From: Bacillus cereus ATCC 14579
Lineage (GTDB): Bacteria; Bacillota; Bacilli; Bacillales; Bacillaceae_G
NCBI RefSeq assembly: GCF_000007825.1
Contig: NC_004722.1
Location: 3,450,501-3,514,500 of the forward strand
Length of the DNA stretch: 64,000 nt
Direction: 5' to 3'
Position 1 is the stretch's first letter. Every line of letters begins with the position of its first letter. The notes beneath the pieces were generated by a model. The model did no database searches. It had not been told where the DNA came from and saw only the letters and a program-made list of their open reading frames with translations. Below, one piece after another: positions 8,464 through 16,852 of this stretch. A program made the translations under genes and the position numbers.

Positions 8464-9855
8464 TCAGCCCCTATCTTTTAATTGAAACACCTTATTCGGA
8501 TTCAAAATATTTTGCGGATCAAGAGCTTTCTTTATTTTCTCCATTACAAATAATGCTGCCCCATGCTCTTCTTCTTGATACTTTCGTTTTCCGATTCCAA
8601 CGCCATGTTCTCCTGTACACGTTCCTCCTCGTTTAAGAGCATACTGAACGATACTTTCATTTATTTCGTCTGCCTTCTTCACTTCCTCTCTATCATTTGT
8701 ATCAATCATTAAGAGTACATGGAAATTCCCATCCCCAACATGACCGAGAATACCGCCAATAAGCCCTACTTTATCTAATACCTCTTTCGCATGTTGAATC
8801 GCTCCAGCTAATTCCGAAATTGGCACACATACGTCTGTACTCATTAGCTTTTTACCAGGATAACTATGCACGTAAGAGTACGCTAAATTATGTCTTGCAT
8901 CCCACAGTTTATTTCTCGCTGCTGTTTCCATCTCAAACGCAATTTCTATACATTTATGATCAAGAACGATTTCTTTCGTAAATTCAATATCTTGCTTTAA
9001 CCCTGCTTCATTGCCGTGAAACTCTAAAAACAGTGTCGGTTCTTCTCTGTAACTTGTTTCATTGTAATGATTTACTTGTTTCATAGATAATTCATCAACG
9101 AGTTCAATTCTCGCGATTGGAATACCTGCCTGTAATATGTTAATTACAGCTTCTACTGCATCATTTATAGTTGGAAACGATGCCCTCGCAGCCATAACAT
9201 GTTCTGGTATACCGTATACTTTTAAAGTTAACTCCGTGAAACATCCAAGTGTTCCTTCTGAGCCTACGAAAATACCATTTAAATGATAACCTGATGATGA
9301 CTTCGCCGCTAAATTCCCGGTATGTATTACTTCTCCATCAGCAAGAACGACTTCTAAATCTCGGACTTGATCACGCATTACCCCATACTTTACCGCTGTC
9401 GTTCCGCTCGCATTTGTAGCAGCCATTCCTCCTAACGTTGCATCAGCTCCTGGGTCTACACTAAAAAATAATCCATACTTTTTCAATTCTTTATTAAGCT
9501 GAGAGCGCGTCACCCCTGGCTGTACTCTCACAAGAAAATCCTTTTCTCTTATTTCAAGTATTTTGTTCATAAGAGAAAAGTCCATTGTAATTCCTTTTTC
9601 GTAAGGAATTACATGTCCCTCTAAACTGGACCCTACTCCAAATGGAACGACAGCTGTTCCGTGCTGACTCGCTATTTTCATTATCGTGCTAACTTCTTCG
9701 GTCGTTTTTGGAAAAACAACTACATCAGGTAAACTACTAACATGGTAAGATTCATCTTTACTATGTAACTCTCGTACTGTCATATTTATTACTACTCGAT
9801 CTTCAGGAAGTATGCCTTTTAATTCATTTACTACATGTTCAATTGTTATTTCCAT
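8464..9855 (-). CDS. FAD-linked oxidase, GlcD/D-lactate dehydrogenase type
   Basis: Oxidises a 2-hydroxy acid such as glycolate or D-lactate. The 463 residues show the PCMH FAD-binding domain (VVFPKTTEEVSTIMKIA, VPFGVGSSLEGHVIP, DPGADATLGGMAATNASGT, VGSEGTLGCFTELTLKV) and the FAD-oxidase C-terminal domain with HVGDGNFHVLL and the terminal CTGEHGVGIGKRKYQEEEHG, whose His residues bind the substrate or metal. The ATG at 9855 has GGAG 8 bases upstream; a TTG at 9861 is less likely. The next gene in the transcript was a BASS-type organic-anion importer, now a relic, suggesting a lost uptake and oxidation pair. Confidence 0.9.
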   Translation of the reverse strand: MEITIEHVVNELKGILPEDRVVINMTVRELHSKDESYHVSSLPDVVVFPKTTEEVSTIMKIASQHGTAVVPFGVGSSLEGHVIPYEKGITMDFSLMNKILEIREKDFLVRVQPGVTRSQLNKELKKYGLFFSVDPGADATLGGMAATNASGTTAVKYGVMRDQVRDLEVVLADGEVIHTGNLAAKSSSGYHLNGIFVGSEGTLGCFTELTLKVYGIPEHVMAARASFPTINDAVEAVINILQAGIPIARIELVDELSMKQVNHYNETSYREEPTLFLEFHGNEAGLKQDIEFTKEIVLDHKCIEIAFEMETAARNKLWDARHNLAYSYVHSYPGKKLMSTDVCVPISELAGAIQHAKEVLDKVGLIGGILGHVGDGNFHVLLMIDTNDREEVKKADEINESIVQYALKRGGTCTGEHGVGIGKRKYQEEEHGAALFVMEKIKKALDPQNILNPNKVFQLKDRG

Positions 9856-9942
9856 AATCAACTCTCCTTTTTAAATTTAAAACAAGTATACCATCTTTAT
9901 ACAAAATAATTAGAAAAATTAGATTTTTAAACCTAAACATAC

Positions 9943-9976
9943 AAAAAAGAACCTGCAGCACACGCTACAAGTTCTT
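9943..9976 (-). terminator. Rho-independent terminator of the DUF2871 gene
   Basis: On the minus strand AAGAACTTGTAGC pairs with GCTGCAGGTTCTT and is followed by TTTTT. It lies directly after the DUF2871 stop. Confidence 0.85.
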
Positions 9977-9981
9977 TCCCA

Positions 9982-10380
9982 CTACATTTTAAACGATTTC
10001 TTTATTAACAACATAAACCAAATTAAAGTAACTGCCATCAACGAATGAGAAAATCCTACAATATAAGTTAACCCTTTAAAGTCAGCTCCATTTAACTGAA
10101 GAAGCCCTCTCGCTGCTAGCGAACCTAACATTAATGTTAATGCAATGTTATGTAAAACAAACCACTTATTAAACCCTTGCACTTCATGAAACGCGAATAC
10201 TTTTGCTAATCCTAAAGCAATTAAAAAGAAGAAAAAGCCAAGTACAAGTGTATGTGTATGCAAAAGATTTAACAAAGTAGATCCTAAAATCCCTTTATAC
10301 TTACCATACTCCCTAGCGAAAATCCCTGATAATAAACCGATAATCAAATACGTAAACGATGCATTATATAATTTCTTCAT
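9982..10380 (-). CDS. DUF2871 family membrane protein
   Basis: 132 residues with four membrane segments: YLIIGLLSGIFAREY, LHTHTLVLGFFFFLIALGLA, WFVLHNIALTLMLGSLAARG, and IVGFSHSLMAVTLIWFMLLI. The conserved His residues (LLHTHTLVLG, FVLHNIALT, GFSHSLM) are the hallmark I associate with DUF2871, a family without known function that resembles haem-copper-linked membrane proteins. The ATG at 10380 has a consensus AGGAGG 8 bases upstream. The longer frame to 10416 lacks a ribosome site. A terminator-like hairpin lies in its leader at 10443-10468. Confidence 0.8.
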   Translation of the reverse strand: MKKLYNASFTYLIIGLLSGIFAREYGKYKGILGSTLLNLLHTHTLVLGFFFFLIALGLAKVFAFHEVQGFNKWFVLHNIALTLMLGSLAARGLLQLNGADFKGLTYIVGFSHSLMAVTLIWFMLLIKKSFKM

Positions 10381-10442
10381 TATGTACCTCCTTGAGTAGA
10401 ATGTGTAGTGTGTCATATTTAGTAATAATGATAGTTATATAG

Positions 10443-10468
10443 TAAAAACTCCTAGTCACCTAGGAGTC
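10443..10468 (-). promoter_or_regulatory. Terminator-like hairpin in the leader of the DUF2871 gene
   Basis: On the minus strand ACTCCTAG (10467-10460) pairs with CTAGGAGT (10455-10448) across a 4-base loop, followed by TTTTT. No gene on that strand ends just upstream. The hairpin sits 65 nt before the DUF2871 start, the position of an attenuator. The inducing signal is unknown. Confidence 0.4.
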
Positions 10469-10635
10469 ATTGTATAAGCATCTCACTCTTTACAATCAAT
10501 CCTAATTATAAAATATCTCTCTATACAAAACAAACGAACTTTATGTGAACAAACAAAGCTCCTTTAAAATATGTTGCACTTTTGTTTTACACAATCCATA
10601 CTAATTGTTATAACTTTTTAAAGGTGGTGTAATAA

Positions 10636-11139
10636 TTGATAGTTCTTGAAACCGAACGTCTTAACCTTCGTTGGTTTGATATAAAAGACGCTCCTTTTAT
10701 TCTTGAGTTAGTAAACGATCCTGCATGGATTCAGTTTATCGGTGACAAAGGAGTTAGAAACTTAGAAGATGCAAAAAATTATATTGTAAACGGTCCCATC
10801 GATATGTATAACAAACTCAGATTTGGCCTTTACTTAGTAGAACGAAAAGAAGATCTCACTCCACTTGGTATGTGTGGCCTTATTAAAAGAGATTCATTAG
10901 AAGACGTTGATATCGGATTTGCCTTTTTAGAAACATTCCGTTCAAAAGGATATGGCTACGAGTCAGCTTCTGCGATAATCGAATACGGTGTACAAAAGCT
11001 CGGCATGAAACGAATTGTAGCAATTACTTCTATAGATAACATTGCCTCAGGAAAGCTTTTAGAAAAAGTAGGATTACGATTTGAGAAAATCATTTCAGAT
11101 TCAGGAGAAGATTTAAAATTATTTGGGTATAACGCATAG
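10636..11139 (+). CDS. GNAT-family N-acetyltransferase (RimJ/RimL-like)
   Basis: 167 residues, probably acetylating an amine on a protein N-terminus or small molecule with acetyl-CoA. It begins LETERLNLRWFDIKDAPFIL, typical of the RimJ/RimL branch. The acetyl-CoA loop is in FLETFRSKGYGYESASAIIEYG, and AITSIDNIASGKLLEKVGL covers the last strand and helix. The start is a TTG at 10636 behind AAAGGTGGTG. A decayed copy of the C-terminal third of such an enzyme is found at 11531-11695. Confidence 0.88.
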   Translation: MIVLETERLNLRWFDIKDAPFILELVNDPAWIQFIGDKGVRNLEDAKNYIVNGPIDMYNKLRFGLYLVERKEDLTPLGMCGLIKRDSLEDVDIGFAFLETFRSKGYGYESASAIIEYGVQKLGMKRIVAITSIDNIASGKLLEKVGLRFEKIISDSGEDLKLFGYNA

Positions 11140-11144
11140 TAAAG

Positions 11145-11172
11145 AAGGTCGCCTTGAATGGCGACCTTTTTT
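11145..11172 (+). terminator. Rho-independent terminator
   Basis: AAGGTCGCC pairs with GGCGACCTT and is followed by TTTT, six bases after the acetyltransferase stop. Confidence 0.9.
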
Positions 11173-11341
11173 ACTACTTTACTGATCTCGTAATAATACT
11201 TTTAGTTACATTATAGTTTTGCAGTAATTCTTGTGATTACTACTATGCCTTTCATATCACATTTTTTGGAAATTCATAGAAATAAAACTTTCACATTTAA
11301 ATAAATTATATTAATATATCAAATAAAGAAAGTGAGAATAA

Positions 11342-11524
11342 ATGGAACAACCGCTATTTTTATTAGTTCTTCAATTCATTGCATTCATATTAATCATTTG
11401 TATCGTATATGGAATGTTGTACAATACCGTATTAAATTTAAATATGCCTAAATGGACTGCACATATAGTAGCTACGGTCTTTTCCCTTGGTATTACCTAT
11501 CAAGCTTTTATAAATTTTATTTGA
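11342..11524 (+). CDS. Small hydrophobic protein, 60 residues
   Basis: Two membrane segments are predicted by eye: LFLLVLQFIAFILIICIVYG (about residues 5-24) and HIVATVFSLGITYQAFINFI (about 41-60), separated by a short polar stretch (NLNMPKWT). The ribosome site is weak (GAAAGTGAG). A transcript could also run into the decayed acetyltransferase fragment 7 bp downstream. Function unknown; it could be a surviving small membrane protein or chance frame, though the codon use looks genuine. Confidence 0.55.
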   Translation: MEQPLFLLVLQFIAFILIICIVYGMLYNTVLNLNMPKWTAHIVATVFSLGITYQAFINFI

Positions 11525-11530
11525 AAAACT

Positions 11531-11695
11531 TTTGTAGCAATTACTTCTATTGTTGATGCAGTAAAGCTTTTAGAAAAAGCAGGATTGCAATTTGAGAGGG
11601 TTATTTCAAGATCAGAAAACGTAACCATTTTTTATAAAGTCTTTCCAGCGCAAAATAGTGAAGAAGTTAGTTCCGCTGAAAGTGTGTTTGCATAA
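11531..11695 (+). pseudogene. C-terminal relic of a GNAT acetyltransferase
   Basis: In frame from 11531, FVAITSIVDAVKLLEKAGLQ then FERVISRSENVTIFYKVF matches the end of the intact acetyltransferase upstream (IVAITSIDNIASGKLLEKVG, LRFEKIISDSGEDLKLFG). The relic ends in PAQNSEEVSSAESVFA and a TAA. There is no start codon and two residues are missing in the middle. It is the leftover of a paralogous gene. Confidence 0.7.
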
Positions 11696-11728
11696 AAAGA
11701 AATGAATTTAATTGATGCTACAAAAATT

Positions 11729-11950
11729 TTATTTTAATTCTGGTTCTATTGTTTGGAATCGTTCTAGGGTACCATTTGTGTGGACTTTAAAAATTTTCAT
11801 TTGCGCACCAAAATGTTGCGTTAAGTAAAATGTATCACCAGTTATTAAATTTCCAATCTTCCAATCAGGTTGATATGTACTTTCCATGGAACTTTCTAAA
11901 TCCCCAATCATTATTAAATCGATATATAATGAAGATGAACTACTCAACAT
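11729..11950 (-). CDS. Hypothetical protein or C-terminal fragment, 73 residues
   Basis: The frame MLSSSSSLYIDLIMIGDLES through TLERFQTIEPELK has natural codon use, but no ribosome site precedes the ATG at 11950. The same frame stays open upstream for about ten more codons (LEVDRLSLTK) to a TAG. That suggests the real start has been lost and this is the tail of a longer protein. The family is not recognised. Confidence 0.4.
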   Translation of the reverse strand: MLSSSSSLYIDLIMIGDLESSMESTYQPDWKIGNLITGDTFYLTQHFGAQMKIFKVHTNGTLERFQTIEPELK

Positions 11951-12412
11951 TTTCGTTAAAGATAGTCTATCAACCTCTAACTACCTAATGAACTCAAGTA
12001 AACACATCTTCAGTCATTTTAAGAGGTACAAAAGGCACCCTTTCGGGTGATTTTTGTATAAAAATTCTATTTTTTTATATTCGATACCAACCACGAACCT
12101 TTTTAAAATAATAGTATCATTATGTCTCCTTTTTAGAGATTATTTTTAATTACCTTGAATTTTTTGCACCAGAACCGGAAAATCCCTGACTACTCGAAAT
12201 ATCAACTATCAGGTGCTAATATTCAATAACGCGTACTGAAAATGATTAAACATTTTTATAAACCAGTGGAACATTTAAGAAATCAATTTTTCTCTTATCG
12301 AAATTTAATTAGCTTACAGTAATACAGTGGTCATATATTTTTAAGAATAACGGAAGAATATATAGAAATTGCTACAGAAATGTGAAGTTTAATTAATTTA
12401 GGAGGAACAAAC
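11951..12412. other. Gene-free stretch
   Basis: Apart from a small hairpin at about 12029-12057 (CACCC TTTC GGGTG followed by ATTTTTG on the plus strand) no gene or clear signal is seen. The end of the stretch holds the AGGAGG ribosome site of pssA. Confidence 0.5.
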
Positions 12413-12904
12413 TTGTTTAATCAGCTTGTAAAAGTTATACCGAATTTATTTACGATTGGAAATTTATTGTGCGGTGTTTTCTCAATCACCTTGAATATGA
12501 GTGAATATTTAGGAGCAGCCTCCATTCTCATTTTCTTTTCAGCTGTTTTAGATTTTCTTGATGGAAGAATTGCAAGAAAATTAAAAGTGAACAGTGAGTT
12601 TGGCGTAGAATTGGATTCCTTAGCTGATATTGTTAGTTTCGGCGTCGCTCCTGCGCTTTTATTTCATACGATAGCAACACCTTCTATTTTAACTTCTTTG
12701 GCATTTATCCTATTCCCAACAATGGGTGCTTTAAGATTAGCTAAATTTAGTATTAAACCAACTATTGGATATTTTAAGGGATTACCTATTCCAGCTGCAG
12801 GATTATCATTGGCTGGTATGGCATTGTTTTCATATAGTAATGCATGGATTACTTTAATCCTCGCCCTCTTAATGGTAAGTCCCATTAGGTTTAAAAAATT
12901 TTAA
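12413..12904 (+). CDS. pssA: CDP-diacylglycerol-serine O-phosphatidyltransferase
   Basis: Makes phosphatidylserine from CDP-diacylglycerol and serine in the membrane, the first step to phosphatidylethanolamine. The 163 residues contain the CDP-alcohol phosphotransferase signature DGRIAR(x8)G(x3)D(x3)D, here in DFLDGRIARKLKVNSEFG then VELDSLAD, at about residues 46-70. Hydrophobic segments follow throughout. The start is TTG at 12413, nine bases after AGGAGG. B. subtilis PssA is about 177 residues, so this one is slightly short at the C-terminus. The partner decarboxylase gene is not adjacent. Confidence 0.92.
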   Translation: MFNQLVKVIPNLFTIGNLLCGVFSITLNMSEYLGAASILIFFSAVLDFLDGRIARKLKVNSEFGVELDSLADIVSFGVAPALLFHTIATPSILTSLAFILFPTMGALRLAKFSIKPTIGYFKGLPIPAAGLSLAGMALFSYSNAWITLILALLMVSPIRFKKF

Positions 12905-13080
12905 TGAAGGTCACGCCCAACGCCATTAAGGAGCATTTTAAATGGATTTAACGCGTCAATAAGTATAAAAAAGCGGGACAATAATATTAAATTAGGTGCC
13001 CTTCGAAAAATTAAAACCTTGTATTTATGGCTATTGGGTTAATCCACCGATATGTTATTCTGAAACGTCAGTCCACTTTT

Positions 13081-13115
13081 AACAGGAGCTCCCTTTATCA
13101 AGAGAGCTCCTGTTC
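13081..13115. terminator. Hairpin terminator
   Basis: AACAGGAGCTC at 13081-13091 pairs with GAGCTCCTGTT at 13104-13114, right after the stop codon of the small minus-strand gene at 13116-13232. Confidence 0.65.
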
Positions 13116-13232
13116 TTATTTCTTCTTCTTTTCTGTCGGTTGGCTTTGTTTAGCAAAATTAGATGAATCATCAAAATTTGGTTGCTTTTCACCAGCATTA
13201 TTACTTTTACCTTTTACCCATATGTAATGCAC
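13116..13232 (-). CDS. Small hydrophilic protein, start region possibly frameshifted
   Basis: The minus-strand frame encodes KGKSNNAGEKQPNFDDSSNF then AKQSQPTEKKKK, a small, lysine- and asparagine-rich peptide reminiscent of minor spore proteins. A strong ribosome site (GGGAGGTG) stands 8-9 bases before an ATG at 13221, but that ATG reads MGKR and stops. With one A fewer in the AAAA run at about 13212-13215 it would read MGKGKSNNAGEK in frame. As it stands the only in-frame start is the GTG at 13232, inside the ribosome site. Either a recent frameshift or a sequencing slip is likely. The terminator downstream supports a real transcript. Confidence 0.5.
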   Translation of the reverse strand: MHYIWVKGKSNNAGEKQPNFDDSSNFAKQSQPTEKKKK

Positions 13233-13261
13233 CTCCCTTCCCCCTTACTATTCCCAATAAA

Positions 13262-13289
13262 AAAATTCTCTTGCATCCAAGAGAATTTT
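13262..13289 (-). terminator. Rho-independent terminator
   Basis: AAAATTCTCTTG pairs with CAAGAGAATTTT, followed by TTTT on the minus strand. It overlaps the stop of the 61-codon frame upstream. Confidence 0.8.
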
Positions 13290-13473
13290 AAATTAGGTTC
13301 TTATTGATAATACCTAAGTACTTCCAACTCTGCCATTCCATAAAAGATGGATCCAATGTTAAATTATTTAATGCTAAAACAAATATTACATTTTCATATT
13401 TAACTGGATAATCAATTAATAATCCTAATGTATTTCCTGAATCTGCGACAATTATGATTCCCTTTTCTAACAC
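13288..13473 (-). CDS. Hypothetical protein or fragment, 61 residues
   Basis: The frame (MLEKGIIIVADSGNTLGLLI and so on to YLGIINKNLI) begins at a GTG without a ribosome site. It is open upstream for eight codons (LKEVIDD...) to a TAA. A good terminator follows directly. It is probably the surviving C-terminus of a longer protein. The family is not recognised. Confidence 0.4.
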   Translation of the reverse strand: MLEKGIIIVADSGNTLGLLIDYPVKYENVIFVLALNNLTLDPSFMEWQSWKYLGIINKNLI

Positions 13474-13522
13474 GTCATCTATAACTTCTTTTAATTATTC
13501 TTACCTAGCATATAATATTTTC

Positions 13523-14959
13523 CTACACATTGAGATTGCATGTTGTATAAGGAAGCCCTTCTTCTTTCCATGCAAGAAATCCTCCCTTTAAATTCACTAC
13601 TTCCTTTATACCAGCTCTTTGTAAAATACTAGCTGCTATAGCGGAACGTAATCCGGTTCGACATTGCAAAACTATTGGAAAATCTTTCGGTATATAATCT
13701 AGTTGTTCAAATAGATTACCTAAAGTGATATGTATTGCATCATGAAGGTGTCCTTCCTCCCACTCTTTTTTACTACGCACATCGATAACCTTAACGCTTC
13801 CACCTTTTATATGCGGATATAATTCAATCGATGTTTTTTCTTTGTAACTTTCAAATCTATCAAGTCTTTGTATTACTTTTAAGGGTGCAAAAGCAATAAT
13901 ATTATCTAACCCAATAGATTCAAATTCTCTAATAACTGCCTCTACTTTAACCTTTTCCTCATCTAGAATTATTAAAGTTTCTTTTTTATAATCTAATAAC
14001 CATCCACACCAAGTTGTGAAAGAATTGTTATAAGGTATGTTAATTGACTTCTCGATATGACCTGCAGCAAAACTCTCTACATCCCTTATATCAACTATTT
14101 GATAAACGCTCTTCAAAATTTCTTGAAGTTCTTCTACTGTATTAATAGCAGTACTTTTTCTCTTCTTACGAATTGGCGGACCATACTTATTTAAATTCTT
14201 CATTAATGAAAAATACTTTGGAGGCTCTGGCTGTCCCGTCAATAAAGGCGATATAAAATCACTTTCTTCATTACACCGAAATGCCCAATTGAACATCTTT
14301 TCATAACCTAATGTAGAAGTTGGAATTGCTCCTAATGCTTTTCCACATGCGCTTCCCGCACCATGTGATGGCCATATTTGCAAATAATCAGGAAGTATTT
14401 TTATTTTTTGTATAGAATCAAATAATTGTTTCGCTCCTATTTTTGCAGTATCTTTAATACCGACTGCAGTTTCTAATAAATCCGGTCTTCCTATATCTCC
14501 TACAAATATAAAATCACCTGTGAATATTCCTATCGGTTTATCATTCGTATAATTATTTTGACTTGTATCAGTTACTAAAAAAGAAATACTTTCAGGCGTA
14601 TGCCCTGGGGTGTGAATTACATTAAATTTTATATGACCTACTTTAAACTCTGTACCCTCTCTAACCAATTTGTATCGACCTTCGTTAAGATATTGATATT
14701 TCCAATCACAATCTCCTTCATCAGATACATATAAATTTACATGGTAAAGATTAGAAAGTTCTCTAGACCCAGAAAGAAAATCAGCATGAATATGAGTCTC
14801 AGCCGCAGCAATTACTTCCATCCCCTCTTTCTTAGCAAATTCTATATATTGTTCTATATAGCGACTAGGATCAATAACGATTGCTACGCCTTCTTTCTGA
14901 CAACCGACTAAATAGGAAGCATGTGCTAATTTTTCATCATAAAAATATTTTAAAAGCAT
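13523..14959 (-). CDS. cstB: Persulfide dioxygenase-rhodanese fusion (CstB-like)
   Basis: Oxidises low-molecular-weight persulfides to thiosulfate or sulfite. The 478 residues have an N-terminal metallo-beta-lactamase domain with the iron-binding motifs ETHIHADFLSGS, HTPGHTPESISF, FTGDFIFVGDIGRPD and PSHGAGSACG. A rhodanese-like domain without an active cysteine follows (IVDIRDVESFAAGHIEKSIN). The C-terminal rhodanese has the active-site loop QCRTGLRSA. This order matches staphylococcal CstB. The start ATG at 14959 follows TTGGAGGG. It lies 66 bp after the SQR gene in the same direction, so the two form a sulfide-oxidation operon. Confidence 0.9.
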   Translation of the reverse strand: MLLKYFYDEKLAHASYLVGCQKEGVAIVIDPSRYIEQYIEFAKKEGMEVIAAAETHIHADFLSGSRELSNLYHVNLYVSDEGDCDWKYQYLNEGRYKLVREGTEFKVGHIKFNVIHTPGHTPESISFLVTDTSQNNYTNDKPIGIFTGDFIFVGDIGRPDLLETAVGIKDTAKIGAKQLFDSIQKIKILPDYLQIWPSHGAGSACGKALGAIPTSTLGYEKMFNWAFRCNEESDFISPLLTGQPEPPKYFSLMKNLNKYGPPIRKKRKSTAINTVEELQEILKSVYQIVDIRDVESFAAGHIEKSINIPYNNSFTTWCGWLLDYKKETLIILDEEKVKVEAVIREFESIGLDNIIAFAPLKVIQRLDRFESYKEKTSIELYPHIKGGSVKVIDVRSKKEWEEGHLHDAIHITLGNLFEQLDYIPKDFPIVLQCRTGLRSAIAASILQRAGIKEVVNLKGGFLAWKEEGLPYTTCNLNV

Positions 14960-15025
14960 AGCTATTCCCTCCAATTAGTTATTTCAAATTAATTTTCAAT
15001 TTTTGTAACCACTTTTTATCTTCTC

Positions 15026-16225
15026 CTATAGAATCCCTTTCAACATTAAATTCCAATACATATATGGCAACATATATCTTTTAAGTAAAAACATACTATA
15101 CCGTTCTTTCGCTTGATTAAATGGAAACGTTTCTTGAGGCTCATGTTCATAGTTAAATTCAGCAAGTATAAGACTTTTATATCCTGTAACAATCGGACAT
15201 GATGTATATCCATCATATTTAGCCTGTAAATCTCTTCCGCTAAGTACGTCCATAATATTTTGTTTTAAGACGGGTATTTGTTTTCGAATTGCTGCTCCAG
15301 TTTTAGAGGTAGGTAAATTGGTACAATCTCCAAGTCCAAAAATATTTTTATATTGCACATGCTGCAAAGTATAAGGGCTTATATCTACCCACCCCTGATG
15401 ATCACTTATCTCACTCTCTTTAATAAAATTAGGTGGCCCCATTGGCGGAACAACATGTATCATACTATATGGTACGGTTTCTCTTTTTAGTGTTTGCGTA
15501 TCTTCAAAAATTGCCTCTCTCTTTTCGGCGATAATTTCCACTAGATTTTTATTATAATTCGTTATAATTTGCTTTCTTTCTAGTACTTGTTCTAAAGTAT
15601 TTGCATATCGTGGAACCTGAAATATGTTATTGTTTGCAGAATAAAATATTACTTTACTTCTGTTTCTTACACCACTATTACAAAAATACTCCTCTGCTAA
15701 GTACATAATTTTTTGTGGAGCACCACCGCATTTAATAGGAGTATTAGGGTGGGTAAAAAGCGCATTTCCTCCTTTAAATTTTTCGATTTCTCTCCAAGTA
15801 GAATCAACATATGTATAAGAATAATTGCTACATACCCCATTAGTGCCAATAGACTCTTTTAAGCCTTTAATACTGTCCCAATTTATTTGGATACCAGCTG
15901 CTACAATAAGAATTTCATACTCAAGTAGCAGTCCGTCATCTAAAAGTATCTTATTTTCAGATGGAAATAACTCAACAACACTTTTAGGGATCCACGTTGC
16001 CCCTTTTGGAATAAGCAATTCCTGATTACGCATCGTACTTTCCTTTGAAACAATTCCTCCCCCCACTAAACTCCATAGTGGCTGAAAGTAATGTTTTTTT
16101 GATGGATCAATAATTGCTATACTTTCTTTCAATAGGGGTACATTTCGTAATAAATGTGCAGTAGAAGATAGTCCTGCTGTCCCAGCACCAATTACAATAA
16201 TTTTATAACTATCTCTGGTCTTCAT
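15026..16225 (-). CDS. sqr: Sulfide:quinone oxidoreductase
   Basis: Oxidises H2S at the membrane, passing electrons to quinone and sulfane sulfur to a thiol. The 399 residues begin with the FAD motif KIIVIGAGTAGLSSTAHLL. Cysteine-containing signatures are IKCGGAPQKIMYLAEEYF and SCPIVTGYKSLILAEFNYE, which I associate with the mitochondrial-like (type II) SQR branch. FGLGDCTNLPTSKTGAAIRK is the second flavin contact. It is first in the operon with the CstB-like enzyme, which would consume its persulfide product. No CstR-type repressor gene is visible nearby. Confidence 0.92.
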   Translation of the reverse strand: MKTRDSYKIIVIGAGTAGLSSTAHLLRNVPLLKESIAIIDPSKKHYFQPLWSLVGGGIVSKESTMRNQELLIPKGATWIPKSVVELFPSENKILLDDGLLLEYEILIVAAGIQINWDSIKGLKESIGTNGVCSNYSYTYVDSTWREIEKFKGGNALFTHPNTPIKCGGAPQKIMYLAEEYFCNSGVRNRSKVIFYSANNNIFQVPRYANTLEQVLERKQIITNYNKNLVEIIAEKREAIFEDTQTLKRETVPYSMIHVVPPMGPPNFIKESEISDHQGWVDISPYTLQHVQYKNIFGLGDCTNLPTSKTGAAIRKQIPVLKQNIMDVLSGRDLQAKYDGYTSCPIVTGYKSLILAEFNYEHEPQETFPFNQAKERYSMFLLKRYMLPYMYWNLMLKGIL

Positions 16226-16817
16226 TATCCTCTTCCTATCTAAAATTGATTTTTAAATTAACTAATTAGTAGCCATTTTTTCATCGTAGTAACATGATTA
16301 TAAGTTAAAAACATCATAGTTTTATCTGATTTAAATGAAAATTTCGTTAATTTCACCATCAACATTACTATATGCGTAAATCCCCTATGTTACTTCCATA
16401 TTTTAGTTTTAATATTAAAACTAAATATTATTATATAAAATAAAAATAATGCATTAAAATACTTTTCATGAATCCGGATAAGTAATGTTTAAAAAACAAC
16501 ATCTAACATCTTAGATGTTAAAATAAACAAATTCACATACTTCACAAATATGAAAAGTATTAAATATCGCTTAAGTTTCGTTACCTTTTTCTGTATATAT
16601 TGATAAAAAATTGTGAAATTTTATCGCATTATGCAAGACATTTAATATCAAATATATTACTTTTACTATGAACTAAATGGTTTATAGGGCTTTTCTAAAT
16701 AAACAAGGTGCTAAATTAATTCTTAAGAAGCCATTATCATTGCATTTATCTAAAATTTAAAAAAAATACACGCAGATGGATATCATCTTAAATACATATA
16801 TAATTACCTTTAATTTT
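16226..16817. other. AT-rich gene-free stretch
   Basis: No gene is seen upstream of sqr. A short inverted repeat (ACATCTAACATCTTAGATGT) sits at about 16500-16519. No operator with the GC-rich dyad expected of CstR was found by eye. Confidence 0.4.
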
Positions 16818-16846
16818 TTGACACGATTTCACATAATTCTTAAACT
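16818..16846 (+). promoter_or_regulatory. Sigma-A-like promoter
   Basis: TTGACA at 16818-16823 is a perfect -35 element, separated by 17 bp from TAAACT at 16841-16846. Transcription would start near 16853 and read into the short leader ORF and terminator at 16935-16993. Confidence 0.65.
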
Positions 16847-16852
16847 GATTTT

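Noticed and set aside
13027..13227. 66-codon plus-strand ORF
   Set aside because: Antisense to the small hydrophilic protein gene, no ribosome site, and it crosses the hairpin at 13081-13115.
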